Shown: piece after piece, positions 10,953 to 22,639 of the stretch
Layout: every line of letters starts with the position of its first letter
Numbering within the stretch: the first letter of the stretch is position 1
Assembly (NCBI GenBank): GCA_023678885.1
Contig: CM042963.1
Span: 38,939,105-39,003,104, forward strand
Source of the DNA: Pogostemon cablin
Lineage: Eukaryota > Streptophyta > Magnoliopsida > Lamiales > Lamiaceae
DNA: 64,000 nt
Direction of reading: 5' to 3'
The notes under the pieces: generated by a model
What the model was told of the DNA's origin: nothing
What the model saw: only the letters and a program-made list of their open reading frames with translations
The model's database searches: none
Made by a program: the position numbers and the translations under genes

Positions 10953-13443
10953 ATGTCTTCGCCCTACCTTTTCACGTTTCTCTCTCTCTTCTTACTTCTT
11001 CTGCCTTGGATCTCTAATGGGTAACCCTCCATCTGTTCAATAGTTGAATCCCTGGATAATTTATGCCTTTTATTGACTTCTGTTTAGTGCTAATTGATCC
11101 CGCTTTACTGTAGGAATGTTGACGGATACAGTGTGAATGGTAAAGTTCGATTTCCAGGTATGCTTCTTCTGCAACTATCATATCAAGGGTTTCTTTACTT
11201 GGTCGAATCTTTTACTGTTTTATTTCTTTTTCTGTTTAGATCAAAATTTTCTATAATCAAGTCTATCGAAATAATTGCAAGGAGGGTGGCAGAAACTCTA
11301 CTTGAATTTTGTAAAATCTTTTATTAGAAGATCATTTAGTTGTTTTTTCAAATCGAGGGAAAATACCTCACATTGTATCGTTAGTGGATTCGGAATGAAT
11401 GTGTAGTAACTTGAAATTATCTATAAGCCAGCTGAATTGATTTGTGCTATTGATTCAAAACTAGTAGCCTGAGCATCTTGTATCCGTATACTAATTATCT
11501 TAGCGTACCTTTAATTCTGGGGATCAAGAAATCCAGAGTATCCAGAATGATGTAATTTGGGGGTCTGCATGCTAGGTAGCAGTGAAGTGCTGATTTTTAA
11601 ACTCAACTAAATAGGAGTTTAATGAGTCTGAAATTTTGAAAGCTTTTAATCCTCAGATTTTCCACTCTAGGTCAATATGAAACCTCAGACTGAAGATTTT
11701 TTGAGACATGACAAGAAAAGGTGCAGTATGGAGTTAGAGACTTAATAATTATGATACAAGCCCATCATTTTCGTGGGAACAATTTATTATTATTTTTTTC
11801 ATTGCATAAGACTAGGCATATATTTTGTTGTGTTGCAATCTTGATTCCTGTTGTTATATTTCGTATATTGAACTAACTTTTCGTGTAATTTGTTGTTTTC
11901 ACCAGGATATAGTGCTACAGGATTTAGTCTGCCAGCAAAAGTTTCAAATGTCAAGGTTATTCTGAATGGTGGTGAACAAGTTACCTTTCTAAGACCAGAT
12001 GGATATTTTTCATTGTATCCTACCATCTTGATCACTTTGGTCATTATTTTAAGGGATTTGATCTCTGAGCTTTTGCTGATTTTGTTTTGTATTGTGGTTT
12101 CTTCTTTAGCTCGATTTAGAAACAGCTTTAGAGTTTTCTTGTTTTTGAATAAAGTCTAGAGTTATCACCCTATCAAGTAACTAGATCTATCACTATATTT
12201 CTAGAAATTGGTAGCTGTACAAAATTTGACTAAAAGTTATTCTTTAACTATTTTTCAAGTCATAACGTGCCGGCAGGAACTCATCTTATTGAAGTGGCTG
12301 CCATCAGCTATATCTTCTCTCCTGTAAGCTTTTAGGTTCTTCTGCTCTTTTTTTAGTCGGTTGGTTAAAGTTTGATGTATATAATTGGAATCATATTTGT
12401 TCAGGTACGGGTTGATGTCAGTGCCAGAAATCCTGGTAAGGTCCAGGCAGCTCTAACAGAGAACAGGAGAGTATTGAGCGAGCTTGTGCTGGAGCCTTTA
12501 AGAGAAGAGCAGTATTACGAGGTTAGTTTGAGTTAGTTTTAATTTTTAGGTTTATGTACCTATATTGATTCATCTCCATACAGGCCATACTTAATTATTA
12601 GGTTCTTTTATGTCATAATTGCAGATTCGAGAACCATTCTCCATAATGTCCATTGTGAAAAGCCCAATGGGACTGATGATTGGGTTTATGGTGATCGTAA
12701 TGTTTTTGATGCCAAAACTAGTGGGTAAGTTTGATACAATTTGATTTTCTCTTCAATCAGTAACAATCCGTTCTTAAACACTGTACTTGCATTGCTTGGT
12801 TTGGATTATCTACATCATATAACTAATAGTCCAAGAATCGTCTAAATGAAATTTTTATGACTTATTTTTTCAAGAGGTCTTCTGTTTTACATTCCTCTAT
12901 ATATTCACGAATCACATTGTGCTGTATGCAATATACTAATTAATTTTTGGGAAATAAAATTGCACAAATAAGAAACATGGATAATACTGTCATAGCGACT
13001 ATAAATCCTGTTGTTACACATTACTAGCTCAGTAAAACACTGTAATGGATTGATCGTTGATATGTTGAATAATATACTAGCATTTAATAAAATTCAATCC
13101 GATGCAATTTTACATGCATAATAGATACAATGATAATTCGTTTGTCATGAGCTCCAATATGAGTCAGCTTTTAAAGTGAGTTGTTGTGTTCATTAAAGCT
13201 CGTCTGGAAATGACATTGTTATTAGACTTGCTACATGCATATTTGTTGCTTTGATGAATCATCTTTAATAACCGTCTGTTTTGACAACATATTGGTGATT
13301 CAAAGACTGAATAGTTTTGTTGGTTGTTTGTGACAGATCCTGAAGAGCTGAAACGTGCCCAGGAGGAAATGGGAAGCCAAGGTGTTCCTTCTCTTGCAAA
13401 CTTTTTATCAGGGGCTGGGGCTCAGCCTCAGAGGACGAATTAG
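10953..13443 (+). CDS. EMC7: ER membrane protein complex subunit 7 homologue
   Basis: Subunit 7 of the ER membrane protein complex, which inserts tail-anchored and multi-pass proteins. Exons: 10953-11020, 11114-11157, 11906-12014, 12260-12323, 12405-12521, 12625-12724, 13337-13443; 202 residues, normal for the family. A cleavable signal peptide (MSSPYLFTFLSLFLLLLPW) precedes a lumenal beta-sandwich (DUF2012 type) with GYSVNGKVRFPGYSATGF, VILNGGEQ, FLRPDGYFSFHNVPAGTH and VRVDVSARNPGK. One C-terminal membrane helix follows (SPMGLMIGFMVIVMFLMP), then a cytosolic tail DPEELKRAQEEMGSQG. All introns are GT-AG and phases close. The start is the only ATG giving a signal peptide. Nothing is missing. 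Confidence 0.95.
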
Positions 13444-14058
13444 AAATCAAGTTTGTATTTTGTGGTAGGCAAAATTGGTAGTTTATATGTCAAGAAATAT
13501 TTAGTTACATGTGGAATTTTGTTTGCAGCACATTTTCTTGTACTCAAAAAATGTATCAACTCTACAATTTAGTTTTATTTTTGGTAACAAATTTTAAGTT
13601 AATTTCCCCAAGAATGGCAATTGGATGGATGGATGGTGTTTTTCAATTTGAATATGTTATTTGTAGAGCTTTCTCCTTGATCTCTCTCCCTTTCCCTTGG
13701 TTTATTGGCAACCAACCTCCCTGCTCTGAAAGGGTAGGGATCTGTCACTTTCTGGTTGAGTATACTATTACCATTACTTACCACCTCACTTACTTTGATT
13801 GAGCATATGGTATCAAATACTCTCAAAAGCCTCCATTTTATTATATTTAACACCTTGATAATGGTTAGTAGAAGAAGAATGATTTCAAGCCAACTCTACA
13901 TTAAAACACACAAAACATCGCTCTCTACAACGCAACATGCAATGCAAGCAATAGAAATGGATCAAGGGTTGGCGAATTGATCTTATGATCTTTAACTCAA
14001 ATCACTATTATATTTATGGCTGCCCAAAATTTACTCATCAATTTCCTATTCCTATGGT
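13444..14058. other. 3' flank of EMC7, no gene seen
   Basis: Probable EMC7 3' UTR to about 13620, then anonymous AT-rich DNA. Small ORFs on both strands here have no family resemblance and no splice context. The stretch ends at the solo-LTR target site (14059-14063). Confidence 0.5.
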
Positions 14059-14063
14059 GATTC

Positions 14064-15003
14064 TGTTGGATTGTATACTAAAAGTTTAACTTTTTGTATG
14101 AACAATATTTAACAATAAATTTGAAATGAGAATCATATGATCAAATGTTTTGCATATTATAATTTACTTATATGATTATTGCAAAAGTCCACTTACTTTA
14201 TACTGTAGATAATATAGTGTGTGGCGTCGCACGGAAGATGATATTGCCGGTTCCTTATAAAGTATAAACAGATGCTCACAACCGAGATAGACGGGGACAA
14301 TTTGTCGGGATGACTGTAGTGTGATTTAGTATTAGTTTGTCTTTAACTATAAAATCACATTAATATGTTTTGTGTGCATTGAACAGGAGCGCTTGAGATC
14401 GTTCAACTTATACTGACTATATAGGAGAACTTGATCTCAGTTATTATGGATGTTCGTGCTCTTAATCCCTATACAATAACCTCGACACGTAAGCCAGTAT
14501 ATATCTCTCTGATCCATCAATGGGTGAGATTTATATATTAAATCAACAAACTCGGTGAGTTGGGAAATAATGTTGTCTCTATGGTGTGCTGTTGATTGTA
14601 AAAGGAATCCGTGTCCTATTAAATAGGTTGATGATGTCCTCTTAATGAGCTCATAAGGATTATCATGTAAACCCTGCATGTGGATTTATTCCGGCATGAT
14701 AATAAGGTTGAGTGGTACTACTCTCAGATGAGATATTAATTAATGAAGTTGTCAGTAACTTAATTAATTAATGGACATTGTATATTTTAAATATGGGGAT
14801 ACTAACAGACTCATAATAAGAAGGAGCCCATAACGTAATTATGAGATTAGAGCGCCAGTGCAGTAATAATATTTTAGTGGAATATAGTTTTGGGTTAAAC
14901 TTGATACTTAAGCCCAATAAAGACTCAATTCTAATTTTTCGTCATGTCCCTACTGTAGCCATAAATAAGTAATGGTTCACGTTAATCAAATACCAACAGA
15001 TCA
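14064..15003 (+). mobile_element. Solo LTR (copia-like) with 5-bp target duplication
   Basis: The 940-bp segment begins TGTTGGATTGTATACTAAAAG and ends ACCAACAGATCA, the TG...CA ends expected for an LTR. It is flanked on both sides by GATTC (14059-14063 and 15004-15008), a perfect 5-bp target-site duplication. There is no internal retroviral coding sequence, so this is the scar left after LTR-LTR recombination rather than a full element. The TGTTGGA start is common in plant Ty1/copia LTRs, but the superfamily is inferred from the ends only. It sits 125 bp upstream of the CysRS start codon. Confidence 0.8.
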
Positions 15004-15128
15004 GATTCATCTGTGATTTAACCGCTGGGTTGAGAATTGTAATTAACAAAGGTTAACCGTCTTTAACCATATAAATAAACGGCCCCTAAATTGGATAATA
15101 CTCCACAGAGATTTCAGAGAAGAGAGAG

Positions 15129-18100
15129 ATGGCGAGTCTTCTCAAATGGTACAAACCCTTTTTTCCTCCTCCACACCGCACACTTTTCACCTCTAAATCT
15201 CTCCATTGCAAAATCAATTTCCGGTTTCGCAATTGCAGCACTCAGAGTTTGACGACTTCCACTCAGAATAATCTTTCCACTTCTGATGATAGTCATTCGC
15301 GACTACTAAAGAAGGAGCTTTGGCTCTACAATACGATGAGTAAGCAAAAAGAGTTGTTTAAGCCTAAAGTCCAAGGCAAAGTTGGAATGTATGTGTGTGG
15401 CGTCACCGCCTACGATCTCAGCCACATTGGACATGCCCGCGTTTACGTTGCCTTTGACGTGCTATACAGGTCTATTCTTTTTTTTCCTTACTTCAATTCT
15501 AGTTGATTCCGATATAATTCTTGATGCTCTTAAAGAATTGGTTTTTTGTAAACAATGTGTAACGTTTCACATTTGCTATGGAAGACCCTCTGATACTTGT
15601 AGCTTTTCTTTGTTATTTAGAAAGTGAGTGCATATATAACTGAATGCAATTTTCTGCTCTTCTTTCGTTTTAAATTAGGCAGATATCTTAAGTACTTGGG
15701 ATACGAGGTCAATTACGTCCGCAATTTCACTGATGTTGATGATAAGGTGAGTTTAAGAGTTGACAATTGTCGATTGATCCTTATATTCCTATTATTAGCT
15801 TCGTTGAGCTTGAGAGAATTTTTCATATTCAAAAAATTGATACTGCATTCTTCTTTTTTATTTTCATTGGCATGACAGGATTTATCTAAAGAAGCTTCTT
15901 TAATTTTCATATGTGATGAATATCGTACTTCATTTCAATATTGGCAGGTTAGAGTTAATATGGTAGTTTATACCCACACAAACAGTTGTACATTCCTACT
16001 ACGAAAAATAATGATATCACATAATGTTTTTAGGAATTACTAACAAAATACTTCATTAGAGATGAGAAACACTAGTCTATATAACACCTGAAGCTAGAGT
16101 AATTAAGTTTGTCTTCATGTTTGCTTAGTTAAGGAATGGTCCTGACAATTTCTAGTTGTAATAGTTGGGATCTATTTTTTAATAAGTTTAGTTGAAGAAG
16201 CTTATACTGTCGCTTGCTTACAGGATAGCTGAGTTCCCATTTTCGAATTATGTAGATTATTGCCAGAGCAAATGCATTGGGAGAAGATCCTATTAGTTTA
16301 AGCAGAAGATATTGTGAAGAATTTCATCTTGACATGGCATATCTAAACTGCCTTCCACCTTCTGTAGAACCTCGTGTCTCGGATCACATACCGCAAATTA
16401 TTGAAATGATTAATCAGGTATTCTGCTGACCATTCTCATTCTGTACTAGTGTACTTTATAAGACATGGTATATGAATTAGGGTTGCAGTATGGGCTTTCT
16501 CAGTAGCGAATAGCTATTTCCCCGCATCTGTTTGCTGGTATAGAACTCAGACAGACATTTCAATATGCTTAAAACGAGAACTCCATCAGTATTTGTTATG
16601 AATATTGTGTGCACGACATTTCCTTGATCAGTTTCTCATGTACTAACACTTCTACCATAAATGAGTTCTTTCATGCAAGCATTAAGTGAAGACTTGATGC
16701 TCTCTCTTTTCTCCTTTGTTAGATACTTGATAATGGGTATGCATACAAAATAGATGGCGATGTATATTTCTCCATAGACAATTTCCCTGAGTATGGTCGA
16801 CTATCTGGGCGTAAGCTGGAAGACAATAGGGCTGGTGAACGGGTGGTTGTGGACTCTAGGAAGAAAAACACAGCTGACTTTGCTTTATGGAAGGTAAGTC
16901 CTTTCTACATAGAGTTTGTATTTATACAATTCTAGATTATTTTCTTTGTCAAATGTTAACTTGGGTTTGTATGACAAGTCATCCATTTATTAATCTGGTA
17001 TTTTGTTGTATGCATTCTTTGGGCCAACAACATATAAATTTACCCAAAAAATTTCTAACAATTTGTAGCCAATTCATTCTCATTATTACCTCAACCAAGA
17101 GATTTGGCTGTACAGTTATGAGCAATTCAATCATTTGATGTGCATCTGCTTTAAAAATTTGGGGGTGTGATAATGATACTTATTGAAGACCACTATCTTG
17201 AGAATTTTCGAACCTTTAAATTTCATTCAATGAATTGGAGTAGTTATGAGACTAATCCATGTTCCCTTTCTATGCTTCCTACTTGAGGCAATTTCAGTGA
17301 AATTAACTTAAATTTGGGAATGTTGGTGCTACATTCAACTTGTGATTACTCTTATGAAATCCTCAGCCACTTAATTGAAGGTGGATAAATCTAGGGCATC
17401 CAAGAAAATACTTAATGTCTGTACATTGATGTTTGCAACATTATTTAACTATTTTGCAGTCTGCCAAAGAAGGGGAGCCCTTCTGGGAGAGTCCGTGGGG
17501 TCCTGGAAGGCCTGGATGGCATATTGAATGCAGTGCAATGAGTTCTGCTTATTTAGGTTATTCTTTTGACATACACGGTGGTGGAATGGATCTTGTTTTC
17601 CCCCATCATGAGAATGAGATTGCACAAAGTTGTGCTGCATGTCGTGAAAGTAATGTGAGCTATTGGGTACATAATGGATTTGTGACAATCGACTCTGAGA
17701 AGATGTCAAAATCTCTTGGAAACTTTTTCACCATTAGACAGGTACAAGGACAACAGATGATTTTGAACCTCAATTTCTCACACATGAAGACACACTTGAT
17801 ACCTTTTATTATTTGCTTGCTAGACTATTATTTTTATACTGATAAATTTAGCACTTAATCCTCCCTTTTTATTCAGGTCCTAGAACTTTTCCATCCACTG
17901 GCTTTGAGGCTTTTCCTTTTGGGAGCTCATTATCGTTCCCCAATCAATTACTCAGATCTACAGCTTGAAAGTGCATCAGACCGTGCTTTCTATATCTATC
18001 AGGTATTGTAAGAAATTGACCAATGGGTGGACATGGTAACTATTTTTGCGTTTGGGTCTTTTTTGGGTGCATCTCTTCTCTCTGCCAAGTTCCAACTTCT

Positions 18101-19698
18101 CAGGTCTTTGTCAATATATCTTCAGTAGTGCATTGCATTCTTGTAACCTTTCTCCATTCTGGTTTTTTTTTAGTCTGACCATTATTATTGTTTTATGTGC
18201 ACAATGACTGCGACATTGACATGACATTGGGTCTTGAAACCGTAGCCTCTATACTCCCGAGATGTCATGCCCTGTTTAACTATTATTTACAATGATAACA
18301 AACCAACTCTTTAAATAACCCAGGAGAAAATACAACTTGCATAGTTATTGTACCTGCAGTTTTACTTTGAACTCTTTCTGCATTCCATTAGTGTGCTCCA
18401 ATTCTTTTGGTATTATACTGTTTTTTTGGTTAGTACTTTGTAAGAAGCTTTTGGCATTCACACCATAAGCTGTATGTTTTATAATTGGCATATTTTATGA
18501 TTTATCATGTAGTGTTGTACTTCATGTGGTTTTCTTTTATTAGATTTTCATCTCTATGTGTTTACTGAGTGCAGACGTTACTTGATTGTGAGGCTACAAT
18601 GGCCCAGTATGACAAGGCTAGTTTGAAAGGTTCAATTCCATCAGAAACTGCGACTTGCATCAGCAAATTCCAGGATGAATGTTTTACATCAATATCAGAT
18701 GACTTTCATACTAATATAGCTTTGGCTGCATTGTCTGAACCTTTGAAAACCATCAATGATCTCTTACACACTCGAAAGGTACTTTTGGTTGTGAATTCAT
18801 CAATTTCATTAAGCTTTCACTTGTAAAAAATCTTTCTTATGTATAACTTAACAAATATTTGCAATTTTGCACCATCACTTTTGAAAAATTCCCCATGGCC
18901 AAGTTGCCTTCGGGATATTGTCTTGTTACAACTTAAGCGGGTTGATTTTTTGGACTTCCTTTGTGACCGAGTGCTCAATGCAGGGAAAGAAGCAAGAATT
19001 GAGAATAGAGTCACTTGCAGCTCTGGAAAAGGAGATCAGAATTATTCTTTCTGTTTTGGGGCTTTTGCCTGATAGTTACTCAGAGGTAAAATAATATAAT
19101 CTTCATCTCCTCAGTCCCTCTACAGCACAAATGGTTTAAGTTAACATTTGTGTCCTTTTAAATGGGATATATGAACTTGAGACCATTCATTTCATTTTAA
19201 AAAACTATGGCAGTGTGTTGGGCCGTGGATTTTGGTGAGAATATATTTAGAAGATCCATCAATTCCTGAAGTACTGTAATTTAAAGCATTATCACTAATA
19301 CTCGGAATGGTTGTGTGATGCTTTTGCTTTTTCAAGTTGTATATTCTATTGGATATTTGATTTGCCTATCTGAATGTGTGATTAAACTTCAAATGTATGA
19401 TACCTGCATGATATGATCTTTGAAATTCTTTGAATTTCCTCATAAATTAGCTTGTGGGTTTTCATGCTACTAGGTATTGCAACAGCTGAGAGATTATGCA
19501 TTGAAGCGTGCAAAGTTGACAGAAGATAAAGTCATAGAGAAGATTGAAGAAAGGAATGCTGCAAGAAATAATAAAGAATATAGCAAATCTGATGCCATCC
19601 GAAAAGATTTGGCAGCTGTAGGAATTGCTCTCATGGACAGCCCACAAGGCACAACCTGGAGACCGGCAATTCCTCTAGCTTTGCAAGAACTAATATAG
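15129..19698 (+). CDS. SYCO: Cysteinyl-tRNA synthetase, organelle-targeted
   Basis: Class I aminoacyl-tRNA synthetase charging tRNA-Cys in chloroplast and mitochondrion. Exons: 15129-15469, 15683-15746, 16256-16417, 16723-16893, 17460-17741, 17877-18002, 18575-18778, 18984-19085, 19474-19698; 558 residues. Residues 1-60 are Ser/Thr/Arg-rich with few acidic residues, a transit peptide. The HIGH motif is at 99-102 (DLSHIGHARVYV), the zinc ligands are at Cys90 (MYVCGVT), Cys270 (HIEC), His295 and Glu299 (PHHENE), and KMSKS is at 327-331. The C-terminal anticodon-binding region ends AAVGIALMDSPQGTTW, typical of CysRS. All splice sites are GT-AG. The start is the first ATG, in a GA-rich leader. 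The upstream LTR lies close enough to overlap its promoter. Confidence 0.96.
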
Positions 19699-20020
19699 AA
19701 GAAGTTGAAACTTTAAGATTCCCCATGATTATTGACTCAGAGCATCCAACTAAAACGTGTAATTTAGAGTGAATCTGCAAACTTTACCCGAGATCAGAAA
19801 GTCACAGATTAAAATTTTTGTTGGCATTAAGTCTCACTGTTGGATTTTTTAATAACAAGTTGAAGCTGAAGCAATTGTTGGGTTTCAGTGACTTTTGTCT
19901 GAGATTTTGCTGCTATGATATATTGGAACAATTAGTTTCACATATTCTTGTAAATGATGATAACTGAAAGTGTTCGTGTAAAACCCCTTGGCCAATAATA
20001 TAATATATTGCATTAAATGA
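19699..20020. other. Intergenic spacer between two convergent genes
   Basis: This 322-bp spacer separates the CysRS stop codon (+) from the GH79 stop codon (-). It must hold both 3' UTRs, so overlapping antisense transcript ends are likely. No other feature was seen. Confidence 0.6.
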
Positions 20021-22571
20021 TCAACTATGATTTTTACATGCTGGAGCCTCAATGGAGGGTATTCGAGCAAATAGTATGGAATATGGAGCAACAGTTATAG
20101 GTTCCGAGGGGTCTACTCTTCTAGGTATTAACGGAGGTATGTCCCCAGAAGAAGTTATGCTGATCGACTCCCCGTTGAGAAGCATTGTTTGGCTATGCAA
20201 ATCACCATCTTTTGCAGTTAGATGGTATTCTTCTCTCATCATATCATATTTGGTCTTATGATTTCCTATGCTTGTCAATAGGTTTCCACTTTGTTGAAGA
20301 ATTTGTTGCAGTGACAATGTTTTGCCTGAGACAGCATTTTTGATTGAGACCCCAGTTTGAACTGCAGTGCTGTTATCCAGGTTGATCAGTAGCAATGTGA
20401 TTCCACTCTGCTGACATGCCAACTCAAAGGTGAATGAATTTATGGTTTTAAAACTATACATATTGTTGAATAGTGTTTGCTTACGGATTTCTTTGAACAG
20501 TGTGCATATGCACGTATCTTTTTTGTCCCCATAAAACTCGTTGACAGAACATTTCTACCCATCAGACGGTGCCAAAGAAGTGCACTGCACATATCCATCA
20601 AGCAGAGTGAAACATGTATTCATAATAGGCATGAGTTTGGAGTACACTGGCAAAGTTGGAGGATCACCTGTAGTAATCAGGGTTTGGAACAAAAGTGGTA
20701 GTGTTGAGCAAACCATAGTTGCCACCAATCAGGGATTGTCTGCAGTATGTTTTGGTATCATAGGAAGCAGACATCCCCAGCTGATCCAGATACCTTTTCC
20801 ATTGCCAGGCAAGATTTCTCATTAATGTCTCAAAAATGTTGCACAAAATGCTAAAATATTTGTATGATGAAATAAATTACCAGAAACTAAATGCAAATGC
20901 ATTTGTGACAAGGTTCCGGCCACTGTTATAAGCCCCTCCAGCTTCACCCACCCATGCAATGGCTGAAGTTTTTGAGCTTTTCAGGATATTCTGAAGATCC
21001 CTGAAGGGCTGCGCTCCACCGTCGAGATATGTAGGATCGAGTATCTTGTCAATTAAGTGAGAATCGACTCCTAGTTACAAGAACAAATGCAGTATTCAGT
21101 TTCACTCTTGTGAACAGAAATGGGCTCAACTTAACCAAGCTCATTTTCTTCTACTTTACAGGATACCTGGACCGAGGTTGTAAATATGATGCGTAGCAAC
21201 TTGGAGAGAGCCGGATGCTCCAATTATGAATCTGGTGAACCAACTAAAATCAAAGAACCCTCCTGGTCCTATGACTAGTGGCTTGGTCTCAAAGCCCTTA
21301 TATATATCTTGCACTTTGTTTTGAAGAGTGATCGTATCGGATGCATATTGATCTGCTGGTACGCTTGTTCCAACTCCGCTGCCACTCAGTTCATTTCCTG
21401 ACATAAAAGAAATGTGCCCCATATGTTGAGACTTGAGACAATAGGGAGTTGACCTTTGCCAAAACATTAATAAATGTATAACATTATCTTTGATATAATC
21501 TTTGGACCTGACTTTTTTCTAAACCTATCTGTCCTTAAAAATTCTTATCTGATTCTAACAGTCCTTATGAAGATTCTTACCAAGCTCCCATCCATGTATA
21601 GTATAGCCACTGTTAACAGTATGCCTTATGAGAGATTCTGCATTGCTAGAATCCCAAGCTCCTGTAGCTCTCCCATCTGATCCAATTTTTCTGCCAGTTA
21701 ATGCATTCAGACCAAATATAATCTTTGCTCTGCAATATAAAGAATTAGAGAACTTGTCATTACCATGAATATGCAAAGGTTTATGATCATTTGATCTGAT
21801 TTGATATTGTTACCCTGCTGTTCTGAAGAATGTATTCAGTTCGTCCCATCGGGACATGGGCAAGCAGCCTTCTGTGAATCCGAACAGTTCAGAGTCATTT
21901 TTAACAAATTGGGTACATGGTCTTGGATCATCACTAGTTTGGTATCTGACTTTGTCTTGCAACGTTCCACCAAGTCTTATTTTCAGGGGAGAAAACTCTG
22001 CACAAAGGTAGATTTTTAGTTTGCTGAGAATTATGGTATGATTTGCTCGAGGTAAAATTGTATACCTACCTTTGATTGCATTTAGCAGAATTTTGTTGCT
22101 TAGATCCTATAAAAATGAAATGATGTTCAATTAGTATGATATCAAGTATCATTAGCTGTATTTTCTTAAATAGGGAAAAGAAAAGGTGTGGTTTCTGTAA
22201 TATTCTTTCTCAAGTTGCCAACTTGAGTTTCATTGACTGATGTACATACACAAATGAGGAATGACAGCCACAGGTCAATGGCACCACTAACCTAAAACAA
22301 TTACAATCATTCTAATCAATACTGATTAGCTTACCAGATTGAGAAGTGAAGAACTTCCCCAACTGCAAGTTCCATAATCGCATTTTGTAGGAGGCCACCA
22401 ATCCATTGTAGCACAGATGGAATCCTCATCAATCAAGCCGATTGCTGAAGCTCCGTCGATGACTACTGTTCCATTAACAACTGAAGGACTCTGCGACACG
22501 GCTGTCGTCGAGCCTTGGCTGGCTAAGTACAACCACAAGGTCAGTCCAAGAATCTTTAACAGAGAAGCCAT
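20021..22571 (-). CDS. Heparanase-like protein, GH79 beta-glucuronidase
   Basis: A secreted glycoside hydrolase of family 79; plant members remove glucuronic acid from arabinogalactan proteins, and a Scutellaria member hydrolyses flavone glucuronides. Exons in coding order: 22571-22335, 22106-22070, 21997-21814, 21729-21581, 21397-21167, 21070-20881, 20793-20668, 20584-20485, 20407-20021 (the last may start at 20410); about 546 residues. A signal peptide (MASLLKILGLTLWLYLASQG) is followed by the family start VVIDGASAIGLIDEDSICAT and MDWWPPTKCDYGTCSWG. The acid/base Glu is about residue 205 (GNELSG) and the nucleophile Glu about 322 (AWVGEAGGAYNSG). The C-terminal beta domain has ALLWHRLMGRNVL and GITLLLINL. 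An in-frame upstream ATG (22610) would add 13 residues before the signal peptide; the TATA-like box position favours 22571. Substrate is not resolved. Confidence 0.95.
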
Positions 22572-22628
22572 GTCAAGAAACAGTGTGTGTGAGCCCGTAG
22601 GATTAGCCATGGAAGTGTGTGCTACTGC

Positions 22629-22639
22629 TATATATAGAG
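22629..22639 (-). promoter_or_regulatory. TATA box of the GH79 gene
   Basis: On the minus strand CTCTATATATAG lies about 60 bp upstream of the chosen start codon, placing transcription start near 22600. That falls between the two candidate ATGs, leaving 22571 as the first codon well inside the transcript. Position and sequence fit a plant TATA box; no experimental support. Confidence 0.5.
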
